A stretch of DNA of 64,000 bases, from contig NZ_JAHVJO010000003.1 of the NCBI RefSeq assembly GCF_019801215.1, positions 1 through 64,000 on the forward strand, in the 5' to 3' direction. The notes beneath the pieces are model-generated. The model worked only from the letters and a program-made list of their open reading frames with translations, made no database searches and was not told the origin of the DNA. This document shows positions 7,403 to 15,358 of this stretch, piece after piece; the stretch's first letter is position 1, and each line of letters starts with the position of its first letter. This DNA comes from Fictibacillus nanhaiensis. Lineage in GTDB: Bacteria > Bacillota > Bacilli > Bacillales > Fictibacillaceae. Both the position numbers and the translations under genes were made by a program.

Positions 7403-8413
7403 ATGTTACCTAAAGTAAGCATTGTCTTATCCACATACAATGCAATTGAAAGACTTAAAAAATGTTTATTTTCCATCACTTTGCAAACCTACACCCTCTC
7501 CGATTTGGAGGTTGTGGTTATTGATGACTGTTCTACAGATCAGACTCAAGAATATATAGAAAACACTATCTTCCCATTTTCAGTGATTTATCACAAAAAT
7601 GATAAAAACTCAGGTAGATCTTATACACGTAACAAAGGAATCCATCATTCTAATGGTGAGGTCCTAATATTTTGTGATTGTGACATGATTCTTCCTCCTG
7701 AATTTGTGCAGAAACATCTAAACTATCATAAAGCAAATAACAATCTAGTCGTTTGCGGTTCCTTTTGGCAACAGCTCCCTTTAAGTACTTCACTTTCTTT
7801 AGAGTCTATAAAAAGCAGAGCCTATCAAAATGAAGCAATTGAGCAACCTTGGGCTTATTGGTTTAAACAATTTGTTCAATTGTATGGTAAGCATTTATCC
7901 TCCTTTTACTTCCCTTGGATGTACTTTGTGGTTATGAATGTATCTGTGAGAAAAGAGCATATCATTCAGGCAGGATGCTTTGATGAATCGTTTCAAGGAT
8001 ATGGAGGAGAAGATGAGGAGCTAGGATACCGTCTATATCAAAATGGACTTCCATTTATAATGGATACAAACATCAAAAATTTTCATCAAGAACACGAACG
8101 TTCTTTCAATCAACAAAAAGAAAGCCAGTCTAATATTAATTACATTGTTAAGAAACACCCTAATATAGACATTTTGCTTTTTTATTGCTTTAAAGAATTT
8201 GATCATTTTTTTAAAAATAATATATGTAAAGAAATTGATGAACTAAATGAGAATTCCGTTCTGCATAATTTAGAAAAAATGATTGCTAGACTGGAGCATC
8301 AAGGATCTTTGGACGAAATGGAAGATTTTTATTATTTCTCTAGAAAATCTGCTTGTCCCCCTCATTTGTCACGTATGATTAAGAAGAAACTTAAACAAGG
8401 AAGGCGATTTTAG
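7403..8413 (+). CDS. Family 2 glycosyltransferase
   Basis: A 336-aa GT-A enzyme. Residues about 1-110 are the nucleotide-sugar binding fold: VSIVLSTYNAIERLKKCL at the start, VIDDCSTDQT after the second strand, and the metal-binding FCDCDM motif (DxD) near residue 93. Residues about 199-215 (GYGGEDEELGYRLYQNG) match the C-terminal galactosyltransferase-type domain (Glyco_transf_7C) found in coat and capsule glycosyltransferases. A helical tail of about 90 residues follows. No membrane segment, so it is cytoplasmic. It is the first gene of a three-gene operon with a sugar nucleotidyltransferase and a second GT2 enzyme. The acceptor is unknown; spore surface glycan is inferred from context. Confidence 0.85.
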   Translation: MLPKVSIVLSTYNAIERLKKCLFSITLQTYTLSDLEVVVIDDCSTDQTQEYIENTIFPFSVIYHKNDKNSGRSYTRNKGIHHSNGEVLIFCDCDMILPPEFVQKHLNYHKANNNLVVCGSFWQQLPLSTSLSLESIKSRAYQNEAIEQPWAYWFKQFVQLYGKHLSSFYFPWMYFVVMNVSVRKEHIIQAGCFDESFQGYGGEDEELGYRLYQNGLPFIMDTNIKNFHQEHERSFNQQKESQSNINYIVKKHPNIDILLFYCFKEFDHFFKNNICKEIDELNENSVLHNLEKMIARLEHQGSLDEMEDFYYFSRKSACPPHLSRMIKKKLKQGRRF

Positions 8414-9208
8414 TTGAAAGTATTTGGTGTTATACCTGCTGCTGGAAAAGGATCACGGTTATCTCCTCTCCCTTTTTCAAAAGAATTATTTCCTTTAGGA
8501 TTCATGAATGCTCATGGAAAAATATGTCCAAAACCCGTTTCTGCCTATTTAATCGAAGCTCTAAAAAAAGCGGGAATCGATGATCTCTATTGGATAACAT
8601 CTGTGGCTAAAACAGATATTCAGAAGTATTATAAAAGCGGAACAAACCTAAAAATGAATTTTTGTTATTTACTGCAAGAAGAACCAAATGGCTTGGTAGA
8701 TGCTTTGACATGTATTGACCCTTGGATAAATAAAATGGATGAATATTTAATCGCATTAGGTTTGCCTGACACGCTCTTTTATCCACCTTGTATATTTACT
8801 CAGATGAAAAAACGTCTATTAGACGATCTCACCCTAGATGTTGTACTTGGACTTTTCAAAACCGACCAATGGTATAAACTAGGCATGGTCGAATATGAAG
8901 AACTGGAAGAGAAATCTTTAGTGAAAAGGATTGTGGATAAACCAAAAGAAAAACCGAACACAGAATTTGCATGGGGTGTAGCCATGTGGAAACCTTCTTT
9001 TCAATCTAGATTAGCGAAATTCCTGTCCGAAAGTGAAAGGCTAACGGAATATACGTTAAGTGAAGCATTCAATAGTGCGATTGGTGAGGGATTAAATATT
9101 GGTATAATTAAAGGCAGCCATTTTATAGATATGGGGACAGTTGAGGATCTACAAAAAGCAATTGAGATTCAAAATTCGCTTTCTTTTGAGGAAAATAAGG
9201 ATGATTAA
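8414..9208 (+). CDS. Sugar-1-phosphate nucleotidyltransferase
   Basis: A 264-aa enzyme of the RfbA/GlmU-type nucleotidyltransferase fold. The signature GVIPAAGKGSRLSPLPFSKE at residues 4-23 carries the phosphate-binding GxGSR and the downstream Lys. GLPDTLF near residue 115 holds the metal-binding Asp, and a C-terminal FIDMGTVEDL is typical of these enzymes. It starts at TTG directly after the stop of the preceding glycosyltransferase, with AAGGAAGG upstream. It probably makes the NDP-sugar used by the two flanking glycosyltransferases. The sugar cannot be told from the sequence. The gene overlaps the next one by 8 bases. Confidence 0.8.
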   Translation: MKVFGVIPAAGKGSRLSPLPFSKELFPLGFMNAHGKICPKPVSAYLIEALKKAGIDDLYWITSVAKTDIQKYYKSGTNLKMNFCYLLQEEPNGLVDALTCIDPWINKMDEYLIALGLPDTLFYPPCIFTQMKKRLLDDLTLDVVLGLFKTDQWYKLGMVEYEELEEKSLVKRIVDKPKEKPNTEFAWGVAMWKPSFQSRLAKFLSESERLTEYTLSEAFNSAIGEGLNIGIIKGSHFIDMGTVEDLQKAIEIQNSLSFEENKDD

Positions 9209-10355
9209 ACTAAGCATCATCATACCTTCCTATAATCGGTATCCATTAAATTTGTGGAGTTTGTATTCACTGGAGAATCAAACCATTTCATCCGACCAAG
9301 TTGAAATTTTATTTATTGATGATTGTTCTACAGATGAAACACCATCATTAAGACATTTTGAATCAAGGTATCATTTCACCTATATTCGAAATTCCGTAAA
9401 TAAAGGTCGAGCAGCTTCTAGAAATATAGGAGTAGAATTAGCTAGAGGAGAAATTATCTTGTTTCTCGATTCCGAAATGTTGACCGAACCAGACTTTCTT
9501 GAAAATCATATGAATCACCATCGTAATGACAAAAGCCTCGTGGTAAGTGGAACTTTTTATCATAAAGGTGTTTTTACCATGTATTACCCTGACTTTTCAC
9601 ATAATCAAGTAAACCATATCAAACATCTAGCTAAACACCACTCATTTCCACTGCGAACTCTCCCTGAATCCTATCCTGTTCCCTTGATAAAGAAAGAAGA
9701 TATCCACACCTCTCAATTTATTAAATTATCTTTTCCAAACCCTTATTTTCCAGAAATCTCAGAGACTTATGGTGATGAATTAAAAGGTTTTACGCAGCCA
9801 TGGACTGTTTTTCTTAGTGGGAATGTCTCCTTACAAAGAGAATTATTGTTACAAACAGGAGGGTTTGATGAAAACTTCAAAGGTTGGGGATATGAAGATT
9901 GGGAACTTGGGTACCGTTTATATAAACAAGGAGCTTATATTGTTAGTAAAAGCGACATAAAAGCGTATCATCAAGAACATCCTATTCCTCCTAATTTTAT
10001 TGAAAAACAGATGATCCCGAATTTTTATTACTTTCAAAACAAGCATAGCGCTTTTGAAGTGAGCATCCACGCACTCTTTTTGTTAGGAAAGATCAATCGT
10101 GTTCAGGAAAGTCTAATCGTGAAAGAGTATGTAACTTTAATTGATGAACATCCTGTTGAGTTCATATCACTTCTTACTCTATTTCAGGCAGGACTAGAAC
10201 AGATTGCTGCACACTTGGCTTCAGTCCCAATTAACAAAAGAGAGCTCGTACTAAATAGAAGAACGATTAAACAACAAAAGATAAAATTATTTCGAATGAA
10301 TAAATATCACCATTTTCTTGATGCATTTTACTTTATTGAAAACAAAATTTTGTAA
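9201..10355 (+). CDS. Family 2 glycosyltransferase, second copy
   Basis: A 384-aa GT-A enzyme starting MIKLSIIIPSYNRYPLNLW. I use the ATG at 9201, with GAGG just upstream and an 8-base overlap with the nucleotidyltransferase, rather than a longer frame from 9141. IDDCSTDETP and FLDSEML correspond to the nucleotide and metal binding motifs, and GWGYEDWELGYRLYKQG near residue 230 is the galactosyltransferase-type C-terminal motif. It is a clear paralogue of the 7403 enzyme with an insertion of about 60 residues in the middle. Last gene of the operon. The two enzymes probably add successive residues to one glycan. Confidence 0.85.
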   Translation: MIKLSIIIPSYNRYPLNLWSLYSLENQTISSDQVEILFIDDCSTDETPSLRHFESRYHFTYIRNSVNKGRAASRNIGVELARGEIILFLDSEMLTEPDFLENHMNHHRNDKSLVVSGTFYHKGVFTMYYPDFSHNQVNHIKHLAKHHSFPLRTLPESYPVPLIKKEDIHTSQFIKLSFPNPYFPEISETYGDELKGFTQPWTVFLSGNVSLQRELLLQTGGFDENFKGWGYEDWELGYRLYKQGAYIVSKSDIKAYHQEHPIPPNFIEKQMIPNFYYFQNKHSAFEVSIHALFLLGKINRVQESLIVKEYVTLIDEHPVEFISLLTLFQAGLEQIAAHLASVPINKRELVLNRRTIKQQKIKLFRMNKYHHFLDAFYFIENKIL

Positions 10356-10503
10356 GGAAAAAGAGCTGTGCAGCAACAGCTTTTTTGTTATTTTTAAATT
10401 TATGTGTTAAAAAAGGCTAACTTTTTATATGGACGCAATATAATGTATGTAAGAGCTGTAATTAACAAAATTATACATTAATAATAAGGTGGGATCTTTT
10501 CTT

Positions 10504-10857
10504 ATGAAAAAGATAAGGGAACTAAGAAAAAAGAAAGGGGACACCATTAAAGAGTTAGCGGATAAAATTCAATATGATTATAGTAACTTGTCCAAAATTG
10601 AACGTGGCCTTCTTACTCCTTCCATAAAGTTACTATCTAAAATTGCAAATATTTATGAGGTGAAGTTGACCTATTTATTAGATAACGAAGGTTTTTCAAG
10701 TGAAGAGCAAAGTTTCATGGAAGACTTAGAGCTTTCATCTGAAGATCTGTTAAACAAATATAACTTTTTATTGGATGGTAAACAGGTTTCTCAAAAGGAG
10801 GCAGAATTTATTATTATGATGATTCGAAAGTTAAGAGAAACTTTAACCGATCAATAG
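10504..10857 (+). CDS. XRE-family transcriptional regulator 2
   Basis: A 117-aa paralogue of the regulator at 5612-5971. The XRE helix-turn-helix lies at residues 2-58 (IRELRKKKGDTIKELADKI, YDYSNLSKIERGLLTPSI) and an acidic C-terminal part follows (SEEQSFMEDLELSSEDLLNKY). The start is set at the ATG at 10504 because AAGGTGGGATC lies just before it; the GTG at 10489 would fall inside that ribosome binding site. It sits downstream of the glycosyltransferase operon on the same strand but after a gap of about 150 bases. Together with XRE 1 it brackets the island, suggesting two regulators with related operators. Confidence 0.85.
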   Translation: MKKIRELRKKKGDTIKELADKIQYDYSNLSKIERGLLTPSIKLLSKIANIYEVKLTYLLDNEGFSSEEQSFMEDLELSSEDLLNKYNFLLDGKQVSQKEAEFIIMMIRKLRETLTDQ

Positions 10858-10929
10858 AAACTTCCTAATATTTAGTGCAAGATTATTATATTCAACCCAA
10901 TTGGTTTTATTTACACAAATTTTATCTTC

Positions 10930-10950
10930 TTTTGGTTCCGAATACCAACT
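10930..10950. promoter_or_regulatory. Inverted repeat, candidate XRE operator C
   Basis: TTTTGGT, 7-base spacer, ACCAACT. It shares the TTTTGGT/ACCAA core with the sites at 6076 and 6256 and lies about 60 bases before the 57-aa gene at 11012. Confidence 0.45.
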
Positions 10951-11011
10951 TTTCACCATATACTATATTAACCCCGATAAGGGATTCAATTTGAATTAAG
11001 GTGAAAAATAG

Positions 11012-11185
11012 ATGAAAAACAATGAAACAATCAACGAAGAATATTGGAAATTGCTTCAGGCTATTGAAAAAAAGGGGCTAGACACAAATAAATTTCAACA
11101 AATTCTGTTTGATTTATCGAGCTATGGAAATACAATGTTGCTTGAACAACTTGTAGAAATCTTGTATTTTTGTTTAAAAAAGTGA
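11012..11185 (+). CDS. 57-aa protein, possible SinI-like antirepressor
   Basis: A 57-aa frame starting MKNNETINEEYWKLLQAI, with AAGGTG 9 bases before the ATG. The first half (INEEYWKLLQAIEKKGLDT, then NKFQQIL) resembles the SinI dimerisation pattern (LDxEWxxLxxxAxxxGIxxxxIxxxL). The second half is a hydrophobic helix (LLEQLVEILYFCL). It lies behind a candidate operator shared with the two XRE genes. A role as a protein antagonist of the XRE regulators is possible but is inference; the match is to a short degenerate pattern. Confidence 0.45.
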   Translation: MKNNETINEEYWKLLQAIEKKGLDTNKFQQILFDLSSYGNTMLLEQLVEILYFCLKK

Positions 11186-11211
11186 ATATTTTTTTATTCA
11201 ACACAGAATAA

Positions 11212-11240
11212 AGCTGCCAACATTATCGGCAGCTCCTACT
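11212..11240. terminator. Terminator after 57-aa gene
   Basis: AGCTGCC and GGCAGCT arms with a 9-base loop, then CCTACTTTTTT. It lies between the convergent 57-aa and SRPBCC genes and can act for either strand. Confidence 0.75.
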
Positions 11241-11268
11241 TTTTTATTCTTTCAATTAATTTACAAGG

Positions 11269-11721
11269 TTAAACAACAACTGCAGGCAGCGTTTTACCTG
11301 TTTCTAGTAAGGTCTTCAGGTTGCTCATGATTGCTGGCCAGCCATTATTGTATCCTTCAAACGTATCTTCTTTTTCTACAATCTCTGACTCTATTAAGTT
11401 ATCATGTTTCAATGTCAGCTTAACGGTTGATTCCATTTGCTGCAAAGTAAACGTAACAACCGAAAGATCTCGCTCGCTAGTGTCTTCTTCATACGTCCAC
11501 GTAAAAGAGAGTTCATTTGGCGGATCAAATTTTAATATGTTACCATAGTTCGGCCCTGCCCCTTCACGTGTGTGTTTAATCGTTGATCCTTCTTTCCAAT
11601 CCGACTCCACTCTTGTACCAAAAAAATATTGTTCGGTCATCTCACTGTTTGTTAGTGCTTCCCAAACTTTGTCAGGTGTAGAAGCGATATATGTTACATA
11701 AACGAATTTCCGTTTATTCAT
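11269..11721 (-). CDS. SRPBCC/AHSA1-domain protein
   Basis: A 150-aa protein of the Aha1/START-like fold. It begins KFVYVTYIASTPDKVWEALT, the usual first strand and helix of the family, with the expected TEQYFFG and SFTWTYEEDTSERDLSVVTF segments. Such proteins bind small hydrophobic ligands; in Firmicutes they are very often paired with an ArsR regulator, as here. Its start overlaps the end of the ArsR gene by 8 bases, so the pair is one translational unit. Cytoplasmic; the ligand is unknown. Confidence 0.85.
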   Translation of the reverse strand: MNKRKFVYVTYIASTPDKVWEALTNSEMTEQYFFGTRVESDWKEGSTIKHTREGAGPNYGNILKFDPPNELSFTWTYEEDTSERDLSVVTFTLQQMESTVKLTLKHDNLIESEIVEKEDTFEGYNNGWPAIMSNLKTLLETGKTLPAVVV

Positions 11722-12034
11722 TTTTGTGTTCCTCCTCTAAATTCTTTTTCAATGTATGTAAGGCTTGTAAAGTTTGGTCTTCATATTTGTGGATCCATCT
11801 TTCATAAATCTCATGTATAGGAACCGGATTCAGATAATGAAGCTTCTCTCGTCCGTTCCATTCTACTGCCACTAGATGTGCTTCTTCTAATAGTTTGAGA
11901 TGCTTCGTTACAGCCTGACGTGTTATATCAAGATGTGCACATAACTCATGAAGCGTTTGCCCGTTGTTTTGATACAAGAGGTCTAACAACTTTCTGCGAT
12001 TGGAATCAGCAAGTGCTTTAAATACCGAATCTAT
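11714..12034 (-). CDS. ArsR-family repressor with apparent ATA start
   Basis: Read from ATA at 12032-12034, the frame gives a 106-aa protein starting xDSVFKALADSNRRKLLDLL, exactly how this ArsR subgroup begins. The winged helix follows (LHELCAHLDITRQAVTKHLKLLEEAHLV). A strong GGGGAGGTG lies 7 bases before the ATA. No ATG, GTG or TTG occurs in frame near that site. The next canonical possibility, TTG at 11989, has no suitable ribosome binding site and would cut off the first helix. The gene overlaps the SRPBCC gene by 8 bases. Either ATA is used as a weak start, or the repressor has lost its start codon (ATG to ATA). Confidence 0.7.
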   Translation of the reverse strand: MDSVFKALADSNRRKLLDLLYQNNGQTLHELCAHLDITRQAVTKHLKLLEEAHLVAVEWNGREKLHYLNPVPIHEIYERWIHKYEDQTLQALHTLKKNLEEEHKNE

Positions 12035-12063
12035 AAAGTAACACCTCCCCTTCTTTTGATTTG

Positions 12064-12093
12064 ATTATATGCAACTTATTGGTTGCATGTCAA
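12064..12093 (-). promoter_or_regulatory. Promoter and operator of ArsR-SRPBCC pair
   Basis: On the minus strand, TTGACA (12093-12088) and TATAAT (12069-12064) are both perfect, with an 18-base spacer. The spacer is filled by the inverted repeat ATGCAAC-N6-GTTGCAT (12069-12088), a good candidate for the ArsR binding site. Binding there would block RNA polymerase. Confidence 0.75.
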
Positions 12094-12116
12094 AACAACT
12101 TTTCATAATAAAAAAA

Positions 12117-12138
12117 GAGTGACTCGTGTAAGTCACTC
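12117..12138 (-). terminator. Terminator after Gfo/Idh gene
   Basis: GAGTGACT and AGTCACTC arms with a 6-base loop, followed on the minus strand by a run of T. Confidence 0.75.
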
Positions 12139-12148
12139 CTTGTACAAC

Positions 12149-13168
12149 TTATGTCTCTTGTTTAATTCCTAACTCAGATAACAAAACACGGCGTCCTTCT
12201 TTACTCGAACGAGCTGCCGCCTCATTGATGGCAGTTAGATTCAACATATCTTCTTTTGTAATGACAGGGTTTATTCCGCCTTCAATCGACGCTACCCATT
12301 GCTTCATCGCGGAGGGGAGTGGATGTGGCAGCTGTGCTGGAGTAAACCACTCCTCAGTTGTGAAGGATTTACTTTTCAATCGGACGTTGTCGCCTTCAAT
12401 CATTAACGTTCCTTCTGTTCCATAGAGTTCGAGCTGTTGCGGACTGCCGAACGAAAGAAAGCCTGTTTCAATCATTCCCATCGCGCCTGATTCATACTCG
12501 ACCATTACGACGGCGTTATCGTCCACTTCATGCTTATAAAAATGGTTTAACCTGCCGCTCACTGCTTTGACTTTTCCACCTAATCGGTTTGTTAAGTAGA
12601 TCGGATGCGCACCAAGGTCGATCAACGCTCCTCCGCCGCACTCCTCTTTTTTATAAAAATGCTCAGGCAGCCATCCGTTAGGGTTTTCTTTAGAAGGAAC
12701 GGCTCCGTTATGTGCCACGCGGCATCTGATGTATGTAATATCTCCAAGCAAGCCTTCGTTCACCACATCCTGCGCATACAGGTAAGAGCTTTCTGTCAAA
12801 CGGGGCAAGGAAAGCATAAGCTTAACGTTATTTTCTTCAACAGCGGCAAAAATCTCTTCACAATCATCAATAGAGAAAGCCAAAACTTTTTCGGTGAAAA
12901 TATGTTTACCATGGTTTGCTGCAGCAATTATGATGTCCTTATGCTGATTGGTTGGTGTTGTTAGGATTACTCCGTCAATCTCTGGGTTTGATAATACAGC
13001 TTCTAGGTCTCGTACAAAAGGAACGTTTAATTCTTTTCCCCACGTTTCTCCACGTTCATGGTCCTCATCCCATACCATTTTAATAGAGATCTCTTCATTT
13101 TCCTGTGCTTCCCGAGCATAATCAACGGCATGGACGTGCCATTTGCTAAGTAAGGCAACATTCACCAT
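12149..13168 (-). CDS. Gfo/Idh/MocA-family oxidoreductase
   Basis: A 339-aa NAD(P)-dependent dehydrogenase of the glucose-fructose oxidoreductase type. The N-terminal Rossmann half covers about residues 1-120 (VNVALLSKWHVHAVDYA; ILTTPTNQHKDI; HIFTEKVLAF, which holds the EK pair typical of the family). The C-terminal alpha/beta half carries CGGGALIDLGAHPIYL with the catalytic-region Asp and His. The ATG at 13168 is preferred because GAAGGGG precedes it; the GTG at 13177 lies within the ribosome binding site. Substrate unknown, probably a sugar or cyclitol. Cytoplasmic. Confidence 0.85.
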   Translation of the reverse strand: MVNVALLSKWHVHAVDYAREAQENEEISIKMVWDEDHERGETWGKELNVPFVRDLEAVLSNPEIDGVILTTPTNQHKDIIIAAANHGKHIFTEKVLAFSIDDCEEIFAAVEENNVKLMLSLPRLTESSYLYAQDVVNEGLLGDITYIRCRVAHNGAVPSKENPNGWLPEHFYKKEECGGGALIDLGAHPIYLTNRLGGKVKAVSGRLNHFYKHEVDDNAVVMVEYESGAMGMIETGFLSFGSPQQLELYGTEGTLMIEGDNVRLKSKSFTTEEWFTPAQLPHPLPSAMKQWVASIEGGINPVITKEDMLNLTAINEAAARSSKEGRRVLLSELGIKQET

Positions 13169-13206
13169 TATACCCACCCCTTCTCCAGCTCGTATTCATT
13201 AATTGA

Positions 13207-13497
13207 TTAACTCACTTTTGGTGAGAGCATAATCTTTTCTTCTTTTTGCATGATGATAATATCATATGTTTTATTTAGTAAATGTTTTCTTAGTTCCAAG
13301 GGAATCGTTAATTTTCCTTTTGCACTGACCGTTCGAGTAAATTCTCTTGACTGTTGCCGGTCAATGATAATGATGTCATTATCGACATCAATCCCAACTT
13401 CTTTACCCTTATGCAGATTGAACTCTTCTCGCCATGTAACAGGGATATAAAAATAACCCCTCTGATTATTGTAAGTCTTGTCTGTGAATATGACCAA
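13207..13497 (-). CDS. AbrB/SpoVT-type protein with two swapped-hairpin motifs
   Basis: A 96-aa protein that starts at TTG (13497) with AGGGGTG 7 bases upstream. It contains two short beta-hairpin motifs in tandem: residues about 10-45 (YIPVTWREEFNLHKGKEVG then DIIIIDR) and about 50-85 (VSAKGKLTIPLELRKHLLN). Each resembles the AbrB/MazE/SpoVT DNA-binding swapped hairpin (xxGRVxIPxxxRxxLxxxxGDxV). Two copies in one chain could mimic the dimer that AbrB proteins normally form. The start is about 250 bases from the divergent histidine kinase gene. Confidence 0.65.
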   Translation of the reverse strand: MVIFTDKTYNNQRGYFYIPVTWREEFNLHKGKEVGIDVDNDIIIIDRQQSREFTRTVSAKGKLTIPLELRKHLLNKTYDIIIMQKEEKIMLSPKVS

Positions 13498-13747
13498 TGA
13501 TATTCACCCCTATTGTTATGATAGTCAAATCATATTACGAATAGGTGATCTGGTAAAGGAGATATAAGAAAATTTAGACATTCTTTACAATTCTAAGTAT
13601 TGATGAAAAGCTACTTTCAGACTAGATAAAGATTAGGGAAGAACATGTTAATATCTTTAGACCTAGAAAATTTAAAGGATTTTAGTCATGGCTGTCAAAG
13701 ATATCTCTATGTACGAATCATTGTAAGTGTAGAAAGGTGGGGGAAAC

Positions 13748-15262
13748 GTGAGCGAAGAACTTGAATTATTTAGAAGGAAAATCAAAAAATCCGGCCATCT
13801 TTTTGCTGATGTCATTACCGAAAAATTCAAGGAAGAAAATGCCTCACTGAAATTGGATTTTAACAACATATACATAATGAGCGAGAAACTGTTCTACTAT
13901 CTTAGTAATGCGCTCAATGAAGAGTATGAGCAAGCCAAAAACACAATCCATACTTGGACGGATATTTTTGAATTGGAACAGCCTGAATTACCTCTTAACT
14001 ATTATTTGGACATCCTTCGGTATACGCGGACCATCATTTTTGACTATCTTGAAAAAGAAATGAACAACGATAACATCTCTGCTTCTACTGTGTTTCAAAT
14101 CATGAAGATTCTGAACCCACTTCTAGATTACGCCTCTAATTCGTTAACCGAAAATTTTACAAAATCCCTGTTTAATATGAAGCTTGCCTTGCCTGAAACA
14201 AACGAAGATCTGATAATTACGTTAAAAGAACTGAAAGATTTTCAAGTGGCTTTAAATGAAGCGACCATTTTTGCAATAACAGACCAAAACGACAACATCG
14301 CTTATGTGAATACGCATTTCTGCAACATCTCCAAGTATACGAGAGAAGAATTAATCGGTCAGAACCATGGTGTCTTTCTAAGATCTGGTTATCATACTGA
14401 TGAATTCGTTCAAGATATTAAGGATTCCATTCAAATGGGTAAGGTGTGGAAGGGTGAAATCTGCAACAAAGCTAAAGACGGCTCTCTTTATTGGGTGGAT
14501 GCGACGATCGTTCCTTTTTTAGCGGCAGAAGGAAAAATGTATCAACACTTTTCGATCCAATATGATATTACAGAAAAAAAGCAAACGGAAGAGATGCTTC
14601 TTAAGTCGGAAAAACTGTCATTAGTAGGTGAACTGGCAGCAGGGCTTGCCCACGAGATCCGAAATCCTCTTACAACCGTGAAAGGATTTGTTCAAATTCT
14701 CCATCAAACAACCGGCGAAAAAAAGGATTTCTATACAAAGGTCCTTCTTAATGAGATCGATCGCATTAACTTTATTGTCAGTGAGTTTATGGTATTAGCT
14801 AAGCCTCATGCGGTTTATTTTAGTATGTGTAATCTAAGCGAAATCCTTAAATCTGTTATCTATCTTCTCGAAGCGGAAGCGAACCTAAAAAATGTGGTCA
14901 TTGTGAATGATTCTATTAACGAAGATGTGAGTATCTTCGGAGAGAAGAACCAACTCACTCAAGTGTTTATCAATCTCATAAAAAATGCGATGGAAGCACT
15001 ACCTGAAGGAGGCTATATTCGTGTTTCGACAGAGCAGATCGATGAAACGGTCACGGTTTCCATTGAGGATAACGGTATAGGCATGACAGAAGATCAAGTG
15101 AAAAAGCTAGGCAATCCCTTTTTCACGACAAAAGAGACCGGTACCGGTTTAGGATTGATGGTGACCTATCAGATTATCCAAAATCACAAAGGTACAATTT
15201 CCGTTAGCAGCGAAGCCAATAAAGGAACTACATTCAAGATTGTTCTTCCTGCAAAAAACTAG
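13748..15262 (+). CDS. Orphan sensor histidine kinase with PAS domain
   Basis: A 504-aa kinase starting at GTG behind GAAAGGTGGGGG. The N-terminal 160 residues are helical and resemble the RsbR/globin-like sensory bundles. A PAS/PAC domain follows at about 165-280 (AITDQNDNIAYVNTHFC; IQYDITEKKQ), then the HisKA dimerisation helix with phospho-acceptor His302 in LAAGLAHEIRNPLTTVKGF, and the ATPase domain with NAMEALPEGG, DNGIGM and GTGLGL. No membrane segment is seen, so it is cytoplasmic. No response regulator gene is adjacent, and the H-box is that of KinA-E, so it probably feeds the sporulation phosphorelay (inference). Confidence 0.85.
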   Translation: MSEELELFRRKIKKSGHLFADVITEKFKEENASLKLDFNNIYIMSEKLFYYLSNALNEEYEQAKNTIHTWTDIFELEQPELPLNYYLDILRYTRTIIFDYLEKEMNNDNISASTVFQIMKILNPLLDYASNSLTENFTKSLFNMKLALPETNEDLIITLKELKDFQVALNEATIFAITDQNDNIAYVNTHFCNISKYTREELIGQNHGVFLRSGYHTDEFVQDIKDSIQMGKVWKGEICNKAKDGSLYWVDATIVPFLAAEGKMYQHFSIQYDITEKKQTEEMLLKSEKLSLVGELAAGLAHEIRNPLTTVKGFVQILHQTTGEKKDFYTKVLLNEIDRINFIVSEFMVLAKPHAVYFSMCNLSEILKSVIYLLEAEANLKNVVIVNDSINEDVSIFGEKNQLTQVFINLIKNAMEALPEGGYIRVSTEQIDETVTVSIEDNGIGMTEDQVKKLGNPFFTTKETGTGLGLMVTYQIIQNHKGTISVSSEANKGTTFKIVLPAKN

Positions 15263-15358
15263 AGATTTTTCCAAATGCTATTCATGATACATGGGGTTAT
15301 TGTATAAGCATATAAGGAACGCCAAAAACATGCACGTTTTGTTAAGGAGGCATTGTTA

